Of a DNA stretch of 28,671 nt, positions 12,137 through 19,375 are shown in pieces; within the stretch, counting starts at the first letter, position 1, and each line of letters opens with the position of its first letter. Under the pieces are notes generated by a model. That model did not search any database, was not told where the DNA came from, and was given only the letters and a program-made list of their open reading frames with translations. Position numbers and translations under genes: made by a program. Origin of the DNA: a virus; the IMG/VR virus record IMGVR_UViG_3300042565_001473, positions 1-28,671 of that record, one strand, 5' to 3'.

Positions 12137-13887
12137 TGTTACAGGTCAAGATTAACGGCACACCGATACAGGGCAGGATTGAGGGATTGGAAGACTTTAC
12201 GCTGAATTACTCCCGTGATTCCGAAACGGGTCGGACGCAAAAGTCATACACCAATCAGTTGAAGTTCTACGATGATGCGTTCAACATAATTTACCCCTTG
12301 ATGGTAGCCAATCCAAACGGGTTAAATCAATCTGCTAATGTCGAGGTATGGGACGACTGCTGTAATGCCCCCGTATATCGCGACCTTATCATTCGTGGCG
12401 ATATGGTTGACTTTTGTACGGGAGATTGCTTCGTAACGGCACGATTGACCCGCCAAGACCCAGACGAGTTGATTTATCAATGTTTGAATAAAAATGAGAT
12501 AAGTTCAAACAAGAATGGGTACTTCAATTATCCATATACCGACCCGATAACAGGTCAGACTAATTCAAATCCACGATTCCCCCTCGTTGTATATTGCAAC
12601 GAATTACGCCCGAACTGGTTGATGGCGTACATATTGGCATTGACACTTTTAAATTTATATCTATCTTATTTTGCACTGCCACTTCTCATTGGCATAATTG
12701 TAACTATTACAATTTGGCTTTATTCAGTGTGCCAATTTATGCGTGGCGTTGAGAATTTATTAAACTCATTTTTCCCGGGCAATCCCGTTAATATTACTCC
12801 CCCAATTTGTGATAGTTTAATTGATGACCCATTTTTCATAATCAACGAATTGAAAAGGTTTATGGATAGGGTCTTAGAAAATGTCATCGGTTGCGGTCGT
12901 AAACACCCGACTCCATTGTATCGCCAATATGTCGAGAACGCTTGTCAGATATGTGGCATCAACCAATTCAATTCATCAATATTAAACGACCCGAACAGCG
13001 AGTATTACAACGCATTATACTTCAACGCCCCAGCCGATGCAGGTAGTCGTTCAGCCGTTGGCTACATTAGCGAGAATAGACCAACCGCCACGATGTCAAG
13101 TTGGCTCGATACGATTGCCAAAGACTTCAACGCTCGATGGTGGATTAGTCAAGGGCAATTATACTTTGAGCGAAAAGATTATTTTTTGAACCAGCCTGTA
13201 ATTTATGACGCTGATATAAACCAAGAAACAGGCGATATATTGGAAGGCGTTTGCTTCACATACAACGAGGGCAAATTATTCTCCTCAATCAAAATAGAAT
13301 CGACGATGGACGCCTTAGACGATGTAGGCAACGAGGATAGGAATAGATACACGGTTTATTTCGATTACGGCTCAAATCCGAATTGGGAGGGGGCGAATAA
13401 GAAGATGTTGTCCTATTCACCAAGCCGTTATCGTAACGATGGCATCGAAGCGGATATATTGACATTTTTCAGCACACTGCCATTCGCAAACCAATTATTC
13501 TTGGGCAACTTCGCACAATACTCCCGTGCCTTGCTTATGGCGAAAGGCACTGCGTCAAACCCGAAGATGTTAATCTGGGACGGGCAGAGTTATACGGATG
13601 CCTATGTTAAAATTTACAACGGCGTTCAGAATATGCCTGCAATGGTTAATTCGGGGCAGTCTGATTTATACGATAAATTCCACCGCATTGACGACCCAAA
13701 CATTAACCCATTCCGATTCTGGAACGCTGAACTTACGGTAAGAGCCAACTGCCAACTCGTACAGCAACTCGATGTAAACAGAACCGTGCGACTACGCACA
13801 CCATACGGGGCGATTGTGAATGCCCGAATCAATCAAATCAACGCTAACTTAGGCGAAAGAACAATTCAATTTACTTGTGAATTCTAA
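12136..13887 (+). CDS. Tail tip / baseplate hub-like protein with membrane hairpin
   Basis: The 583-residue protein follows the tape measure gene, where distal tail and hub proteins sit. Residues about 320-360 contain SSWLDTIAKDFNARWWISQG and LYFERKDYF, similar in style to the hub domain of gp27/gpD-like late control proteins. The C-terminal part (PYGAIVNARINQINANL) also fits a hub beta-domain. Unusually, residues 162-202 are a strongly hydrophobic stretch of about 40 residues, long enough for two membrane spans, flanked by cysteines and prolines. This part of the gene is locally A+T-rich. It may be buried in the tip and released to help DNA cross the inner membrane; that role is inferred. 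Several cysteines (CC at 75-76) are present. Confidence 0.7.
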   Translation: MLQVKINGTPIQGRIEGLEDFTLNYSRDSETGRTQKSYTNQLKFYDDAFNIIYPLMVANPNGLNQSANVEVWDDCCNAPVYRDLIIRGDMVDFCTGDCFVTARLTRQDPDELIYQCLNKNEISSNKNGYFNYPYTDPITGQTNSNPRFPLVVYCNELRPNWLMAYILALTLLNLYLSYFALPLLIGIIVTITIWLYSVCQFMRGVENLLNSFFPGNPVNITPPICDSLIDDPFFIINELKRFMDRVLENVIGCGRKHPTPLYRQYVENACQICGINQFNSSILNDPNSEYYNALYFNAPADAGSRSAVGYISENRPTATMSSWLDTIAKDFNARWWISQGQLYFERKDYFLNQPVIYDADINQETGDILEGVCFTYNEGKLFSSIKIESTMDALDDVGNEDRNRYTVYFDYGSNPNWEGANKKMLSYSPSRYRNDGIEADILTFFSTLPFANQLFLGNFAQYSRALLMAKGTASNPKMLIWDGQSYTDAYVKIYNGVQNMPAMVNSGQSDLYDKFHRIDDPNINPFRFWNAELTVRANCQLVQQLDVNRTVRLRTPYGAIVNARINQINANLGERTIQFTCEF

Positions 13888-16800
13888 TGGCAAATAATCA
13901 AACTATCACGGTCGGGATAGACCGCAACTGGAACATAAACTTCGGTAACTTATGCGATGGCGACACAGTTGAATTGCGTCTGTGCAACTATGACGGAGGC
14001 ACGCATACTGGCTCACTTCGAATTTGTGGGTGCGAGGCGTTTACATTTGTACCTACTACATTCACGCTTGCCCCGTGCCAATGCACCACGATAACAGCGA
14101 CATTCAACGGCAACGGCTATCCCGGAACTGGCAACTGCTTTATCGAAGTTGATTTTAACAACCGCAAGAGTTTTGTCAATCTGAATTGGAACGAAGTATA
14201 TTGCGACATTGAAGAACTTGACTGGACATTTGGCGACCTGAATAGTTCAATAATATTACAAAGAAGAACATTTAATGCCGAGTGCGACACAACGGACAAT
14301 TACGCATTTGCCCAAGCCGTTTATTTGCAGAGAGATTTACGAGTCGCTCAGCCACTTGTTGCAGGCGATGAGTTATTTCTTAGTCAGTGGTTATTCGCTC
14401 AGATAGTTGATTGGTCGTATCAAAGCTATCCGGTCGCAGGATGGAAGACCCGTATCTGCTTACAACCAGCAGGAGAGGGCGAAGACCCAAGCGTTGATGG
14501 TACTTATCAAATGGAGTGGTACGGACAGCAACCAAGCGAAGAGAACAGCCAAGACACGCCTTATGTTTATGCAACCGTATCAGGCAACGGCTCGCAAGTA
14601 ATTTATCGGGTTGAGTTCAATTTACCCGAGGACAGCCTGAACCCACCGAGCAACTTCCCACTTGCCAACCATCGGATACTTTTAGCCAACTCGACACGGA
14701 ATGAAGTTGAGTTGAACAACCAAAGCGAGAACTCGATATACCGCAACTTGAAGTATATGAGTTGGGCGTTTGTCGTGTATCGCTCAATCGGCTCGGTTTA
14801 TCAGGATGACATCTTTTCGATTCGTGGTAAATTCCCATTCGAGAAAGAGGGCGTTGGGGCAAGTGCAGTCAGTTTCTTTTTGCTATCAACGAGCCTTACA
14901 ACGCCAACGGGTCAGCCTACTCAATACCTTTCGACCATACGCCAGACTAAGGTGCGTGTGGACTTCCAATTTGCCGATAACAATGTGACCGGCACACCAC
15001 CTACCGATATGTGGGTGTATCTGATACGCAACGATTCGCAGAACAACCAACTCGACTACTACGAGAACTACGAGTACGACCAAGCCGACTTGACCAACTC
15101 AGTGGCAGGTAATGTTATTACACCCGTAACGCCTCCGACCAACATCACCTCGAATGAGTTCTTTGCCGAGTTTGATGTGTTGAATCTAAGGCAGGATTTG
15201 ACGGGCGTTGAAAATATATCCAACAATTACCGATTTATATTCATAACGACCAGTGCATTAGACAGACAGAGTCGGTCTTGGATAACCGAACCGATTCAAC
15301 TAATCAACTACGATGACCAAGACCTAACACTAACGGGTGTTGAGGCTAAGTTCAGGACGGTTGAACAGGAATACGCAGGTACGGTCGGAACGCTGTTAGG
15401 TACTTGCGTCAATATGAATTTGGAAACGGTACTACAAGCCAATTTGCCACTATTAGACGCAGAAGTACAAGCCAAGACGGGCGGATTAATTACGACCGCA
15501 TTCGAGGCGTATCGTGGTGCGACATTGAGCATTTACGAGCAATCACCTTTGACTGGCTCGACTTTGCTCAACACGCAATACTTCGGTGCAAAAGGTCAGT
15601 TAATTTGCGACAAGGTAACCGACAACGGACTTGACCCGATAGTAAACAACTCGCAAGGGGCAAATATAGATTTGGTCTTTCCATTTACCATACCCGACAA
15701 TGTTTACCGCAAGATAGGCAGAGAGGGGTTGTATCAATCGGATATAAACAACTCGAACTCTTGGTCTACATTAAGCCTTGCCTCGCTCAGTTGCGTTCAG
15801 AATCGGACAAGCGACCAGTGCGATGTGTTGTTTGCTTTGCCGGATATTTCGGGTGCAGACAATCCCGAATACATGACATACATACCCGATACAAATGAGG
15901 TGTGGGTGTGTAATTTTGCAAACCATACAATATCAATTATTGATGTTGCAACTCTTGCCATAACAGCCACCATAACACTAACAGCAGGCGATGCCCCTGA
16001 GGGTATTGTTTATGTGCCTCAAAAGGGGTGCTATGCAACATTAAGAGGAGCAAACACAACCGTATTAATTAACATCTACACAAGGTCAATAACGGCAACA
16101 ATAGCAACACCAACAGCACCAAGACAAATAATTTACGCACCAAGCATAGATAAACTTTTTGTTTTTTGTGCAAGTGCAAATCTTTACGAAATTGACCCAC
16201 AGACCAACACAATTACAAACGGATTAAACACATTCCAGACAAATGGTCAAAGCATAACATACTACGCAGGTAACGATTCGCTTTATACCGTTGCAAATGG
16301 CTCAAGTGACTTTGTAATAACACCTCGCAGTACATTTGTTCCAAGCGCCCCTATATCCGTTCCTGCTCAGCCATTTTCGGTATTTGCCTCAGCCAATAAT
16401 TTATGGATTGCCACCAGCAACACGATTGAGGTTTACGACTACACCAATACGCTCATAACTTCATTATCATATCCTGCATTAGCAGGTCGCTCAATAATCG
16501 AAAACGCAGGTATAATCTATGTTGGCGATGCAGGAAGCAATGTAGTTAGGTTGATTGACAACACCACATTCAGCGAAATTGCAACATATCCTGCCGTAAA
16601 CAATCCAAGACGCTTGTTATTCGGTGGCGGTCATTTGTGGCTATCTCAATTTACTTCCGATTCCGTCCGCCCCTACCTGCTCGACTGCAACGACTCGCTT
16701 CCCCCGTTCACGATGGTCAATCGCAACATCAACCTGAATTGGGACTTGGAGTTTGAGTTCTTCGACAACACCGAAATTTACACCATCACGCAGGAATTGA

Positions 16801-17180
16801 ACAGGCCAAGTCCGAGCAAGGTAGCCGACTTCATTAATGACTTTGTTGATATTATTATCGAGGAAGAACCGAACGATGGCACACCAACACCGATACCAAT
16901 CGACAACCTTTGCCCAACAACGGGTCAGGTCATTGTAACTGCAAACTTTTTCACACCAAAAAGAGTCATGTCGGTTGGAATTGAATTACAGCCAGTGCGA
17001 GGCGGTATGGTTAGTTCCGAGTCGTCTGCTTCGCCTATATCAATACCAAGCGATTCGCCTTACATCTATGACCTCACACCTGCATACGGCACGACAAGTT
17101 CGGTTCAGTTCAAGATTGATACGCCATCTTTGAACTTGACAGGCGATTATGAAATAGTACTTCACTTTATTACACAATAA
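13887..17180 (+). CDS. Large cysteine-rich tail protein with internal YVTN-type beta-propeller
   Basis: The 1097-residue protein is probably a tail tip or receptor-contact protein by size and position. Residues 1-105 look like an Ig-like domain rich in Cys (ICGCEAFTFVPTTFTLAPCQ). The middle (about 105-650) is beta-rich with no recognised family. Residues about 654-931 contain about seven repeats of the YVTN/NHL beta-propeller type, with blade motifs such as MTYIPDTNEVWVCNF, TISIIDVATLAITATI, GIIYVGDAGSNVVRLID and GGHLWLSQF. The protein then returns to a tail-like domain (FTMVNRNINLNWDLEFEFFD to the end). The propeller DNA is more A+T-rich than both flanks, which suggests an inserted module, perhaps for receptor binding. 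The start overlaps the previous stop by 1 nt. Confidence 0.7.
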   Translation: MANNQTITVGIDRNWNINFGNLCDGDTVELRLCNYDGGTHTGSLRICGCEAFTFVPTTFTLAPCQCTTITATFNGNGYPGTGNCFIEVDFNNRKSFVNLNWNEVYCDIEELDWTFGDLNSSIILQRRTFNAECDTTDNYAFAQAVYLQRDLRVAQPLVAGDELFLSQWLFAQIVDWSYQSYPVAGWKTRICLQPAGEGEDPSVDGTYQMEWYGQQPSEENSQDTPYVYATVSGNGSQVIYRVEFNLPEDSLNPPSNFPLANHRILLANSTRNEVELNNQSENSIYRNLKYMSWAFVVYRSIGSVYQDDIFSIRGKFPFEKEGVGASAVSFFLLSTSLTTPTGQPTQYLSTIRQTKVRVDFQFADNNVTGTPPTDMWVYLIRNDSQNNQLDYYENYEYDQADLTNSVAGNVITPVTPPTNITSNEFFAEFDVLNLRQDLTGVENISNNYRFIFITTSALDRQSRSWITEPIQLINYDDQDLTLTGVEAKFRTVEQEYAGTVGTLLGTCVNMNLETVLQANLPLLDAEVQAKTGGLITTAFEAYRGATLSIYEQSPLTGSTLLNTQYFGAKGQLICDKVTDNGLDPIVNNSQGANIDLVFPFTIPDNVYRKIGREGLYQSDINNSNSWSTLSLASLSCVQNRTSDQCDVLFALPDISGADNPEYMTYIPDTNEVWVCNFANHTISIIDVATLAITATITLTAGDAPEGIVYVPQKGCYATLRGANTTVLINIYTRSITATIATPTAPRQIIYAPSIDKLFVFCASANLYEIDPQTNTITNGLNTFQTNGQSITYYAGNDSLYTVANGSSDFVITPRSTFVPSAPISVPAQPFSVFASANNLWIATSNTIEVYDYTNTLITSLSYPALAGRSIIENAGIIYVGDAGSNVVRLIDNTTFSEIATYPAVNNPRRLLFGGGHLWLSQFTSDSVRPYLLDCNDSLPPFTMVNRNINLNWDLEFEFFDNTEIYTITQELNRPSPSKVADFINDFVDIIIEEEPNDGTPTPIPIDNLCPTTGQVIVTANFFTPKRVMSVGIELQPVRGGMVSSESSASPISIPSDSPYIYDLTPAYGTTSSVQFKIDTPSLNLTGDYEIVLHFITQ

Positions 17181-17182
17181 CA

Positions 17183-18319
17183 ATGGGAATCATTAGAAAT
17201 GTTGATGTCGTCTTAAATCCGGGTAACGGGACAGTCAATGCGGAAGATATAGTTTGGCAAGTACCCGTGACGCCTAACTGCGGGCAACTTTGCGAAGAGA
17301 TAATTCAGGAAGAAATTATATGCAACCAAGCCGATGCGTGGAATAATAATCTTTGTCCAAACGACTTTTGCTACTCTGCCCCAGTCGTGCCGGGTGATTG
17401 CTTACATTTTCAGTTTCAGTTCCAGAACACACGCAACGCAAAGACCACTATCAGTTACTCGCAATTCCTGCAACGACCGAACCCGAAAATCAGGTACAAC
17501 TGGTATCATCCGACCATTAACCCAACCGACTGGACGATACGGGCGAGGATGTTCAATGCTTGTACGAATGCCGAGTACAAAGACCCGGTTAATAATTACA
17601 ACTATGCCGATATATTCATGCGTCAGGCTGGAATTTTTTTGAGCCAAGACCGCAAAGCATCGAGCAAGACCCTACCAATTAACTCTTGGTACAGATGGAC
17701 ACAAAACGCTCAAATCTGCATACCAACCCAACTGCCTGCCAACTTCCCGAGTCAGTTCTATTTCACATTTGAGGTACGCAACTTTTCCAATGCTGGGTCA
17801 ACCGTTTACAGCCAACTTTATGAGATTGATACTTGCTCGAACACAATCTATTTAGAGGGGTCGTACAGCCTCAAAGATTGTTTTGGGTATGACTACTCCA
17901 TACCGACCGACAATCTGCTGACAGAACGCAGTTATAGCCCATTTGACCAAGTTCTATTCAGTTCGGCTCTGTTCCAAAATGTATCAAACCAATACCGCAA
18001 CGCTCACAGACTGAGAGGAACGGCTTCGTATGTAGGTCGAATGATTGAGAAAGACATACCCGAGCGTCAGTGTTTATCAATCAAAACGAGCATAAAAGAG
18101 CAGTACAATGTCAAATTGAAGCCAATACCGCCATATGTTGCCGAGATTGTGAACAACAACCTATCTGGCAAGGTAGCGTATTTGTCAGGCGTTCCGGGCA
18201 AAGGTGCAATCGAAGTCCAGCCGAATGGGGGTGCAGAGAAAGCAAACGATATATCCAATATGTGGGTGGTCGATTTGACATTAAACGGGTGCGAATGTTT
18301 GGATTATCACCAATGTTAA
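17183..18319 (+). CDS. Cysteine-rich tail protein, unknown
   Basis: The 378-residue protein follows the large tail protein after 2 nt and is presumably another tail tip or fibre component. It carries 14 cysteines, several in pairs (NCGQLC, CPNDFC, CEC and a C-terminal HQC), an unusual density for a cytoplasmically assembled protein. They could form metal sites or disulphides after release. The rest is beta-rich with many Asn, Tyr and Pro residues. No family is recognised. Its last codons overlap the -33 element of the promoter at 18298-18328. Confidence 0.6.
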   Translation: MGIIRNVDVVLNPGNGTVNAEDIVWQVPVTPNCGQLCEEIIQEEIICNQADAWNNNLCPNDFCYSAPVVPGDCLHFQFQFQNTRNAKTTISYSQFLQRPNPKIRYNWYHPTINPTDWTIRARMFNACTNAEYKDPVNNYNYADIFMRQAGIFLSQDRKASSKTLPINSWYRWTQNAQICIPTQLPANFPSQFYFTFEVRNFSNAGSTVYSQLYEIDTCSNTIYLEGSYSLKDCFGYDYSIPTDNLLTERSYSPFDQVLFSSALFQNVSNQYRNAHRLRGTASYVGRMIEKDIPERQCLSIKTSIKEQYNVKLKPIPPYVAEIVNNNLSGKVAYLSGVPGKGAIEVQPNGGAEKANDISNMWVVDLTLNGCECLDYHQC

Positions 18320-18328
18320 TTATCTTTG
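18298..18328 (+). promoter_or_regulatory. Bacteroidota-type promoter, exact consensus (rightward)
   Basis: TTTG (18298-18301), exactly 19 nt, then TATCTTTG (18321-18328) match the Bacteroidota consensus fully. The -33 element is inside the end of the preceding tail gene. Transcription would start near 18333, only about 28 nt before a strong terminator hairpin. Confidence 0.75.
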
Positions 18329-18360
18329 TGCCGTTGTCATTTATTTAAGGTTTAAGTGGG

Positions 18361-18395
18361 ATGCAGGAGGGGTGATGTCCTCCTGCATTTTTTTT
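18361..18395 (+). terminator. Strong terminator / attenuator before the DUF1599-like gene
   Basis: A perfect 10-bp stem (ATGCAGGAGG 18361-18370 with CCTCCTGCAT 18379-18388), an 8-nt loop and eight T's form a textbook rho-independent terminator. It ends the tail transcript, and it also lies directly downstream of a promoter and 4 nt before the next start codon, so it may act as an attenuator or make a short RNA of about 60 nt. Confidence 0.85.
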
Positions 18396-18399
18396 ATTT

Positions 18400-18702
18400 A
18401 TGAACAATTCAGAATTAAGACGCTCAGTCCAAGAAGCACTCGTTCAAGTCGAAAAAACCTTGCTCAAAAAGAATGAGGAATACGCAACCGATAACGATGT
18501 GTTCAGGAATTTCCGTACCGGCATAAGCCTGCAATCTAAACCGCAGGCAGTCGCTTGGGAATACATGACCAAACACCTGCAATGGATTAAAGACGCCATC
18601 CAGACCGACCACAAGCCGACCCATGCCGAACTGGACGAGAAGTTTATCGATGCGATAAATTACTTACTTATCATTCGTGCAATGTATCAGGACAGGTCGT
18701 AA
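18400..18702 (+). CDS. MazG-like / DUF1599 family phage protein
   Basis: The 100-residue all-helical protein shows KKNEEYATDNDVFRNFRTG near residue 23-41, then WEYMTKHLQWIKDAI, then DEKFIDAINYLLIIRAMY. This resembles phage DUF1599 (nucleotide-modification-associated domain) proteins, which relate to all-alpha nucleotide pyrophosphohydrolases of the MazG type. Conserved E/D positions of such enzymes (EEY; DEKF.DA.NY) are present. A role in nucleotide metabolism or base modification is possible, but no modification enzymes are seen in this window. It lies among structural genes, directly after a terminator, and so appears to be controlled separately. Confidence 0.6.
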   Translation: MNNSELRRSVQEALVQVEKTLLKKNEEYATDNDVFRNFRTGISLQSKPQAVAWEYMTKHLQWIKDAIQTDHKPTHAELDEKFIDAINYLLIIRAMYQDRS

Positions 18703-18726
18703 TTTTTTTATTTGCAAATTTATTTT

Positions 18727-18734
18727 TATCTTTG
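18727..18734 (+). promoter_or_regulatory. Late promoter -7 box before the major tail protein
   Basis: TATCTTTG matches the -7 box; the place of the -33 element holds TTTT rather than TTTG (18704-18707), with another TTTG at 12-nt spacing. A 5-bp hairpin CCTCT/AGAGG (18740-18752) starts 6 nt after the box. The leader to the ATG at 18813 is about 75 nt. A dedicated promoter fits a highly expressed structural gene. Confidence 0.55.
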
Positions 18735-18812
18735 TACAACCTCTCCCAGAGGGTAGGCAGTTTGCCATATTTCGGGAACATAAAAATCGTTCTCACTACT
18801 AAACAAATCAAT

Positions 18813-19361
18813 ATGCCATTAACTTGCACCGGATGCTCAGTTAGCGTCCCTACCCTCTCCGCATCATGCGGAAAAAACAAGAAGCAAGGCGGTCTGCCAT
18901 ACCTTGCCATCGTTGCTTGTGATTACACCTTTACAAATCCAACTGACCCAGCAGAATGGGCAAGTGCCATCAGTGCCAACAACGCAAGAGTTGTTAAAGG
19001 TCTGCTCGGTTCACTTGCTGACCCGTCCAACACTACCAAGCGTATCGGTTCTTGCGACCCTGAAACTTTGTTAGGTCGTGTCTGGACGCTTAACTTCCAA
19101 GATTACAACTTCACCGAAACAGGCAGTCCGCTTGTGTTCGAGAAAGAAGCGTTCTACAACGATATTCAAGCCGACCCAAGTAAGTACTATTTATACTTTG
19201 GTTCTTGCGATGGCAGAATGTGGTTAGTTTCCGACTTCACATTAATGATGAATGTAATCGTTCCCGATAACAACCAAGATGCAAGATACATGAATGTTCA
19301 AGTCATGTATCAAGGATTGACAATGGGAACTCAATATGTTTTCGATTTAGGTACAGTTTAA
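18813..19361 (+). CDS. Probable major tail (tube) protein
   Basis: The start is placed at ATG 18813 (MPLTCTGCSVSVPTLSASCG), because the upstream frame runs through the promoter leader. The 182-residue protein has an N-terminal Cys-rich patch (CTGC), then SLADPSNTTKRIGSCDPETL, a beta-rich part (WTLNFQDYNFTETGSP, YYLYFGSCDGRMWLVSDF) and ends VMYQGLTMGTQYVFDLGTV. Size, compact beta-rich composition, its own promoter and long leader, and position between tail tip and portal genes fit a tube subunit. No clear family signature is visible, so a decoration protein remains possible. Confidence 0.55.
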   Translation: MPLTCTGCSVSVPTLSASCGKNKKQGGLPYLAIVACDYTFTNPTDPAEWASAISANNARVVKGLLGSLADPSNTTKRIGSCDPETLLGRVWTLNFQDYNFTETGSPLVFEKEAFYNDIQADPSKYYLYFGSCDGRMWLVSDFTLMMNVIVPDNNQDARYMNVQVMYQGLTMGTQYVFDLGTV

Positions 19362-19375
19362 TCCGCCCGTAAATC

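Noticed and set aside
15846-16690. Repeated DNA pattern that might be a CRISPR or tandem nucleotide repeat
   Set aside because: The repetition is at protein level (beta-propeller blades); nucleotide copies are not identical and have no spacer structure.
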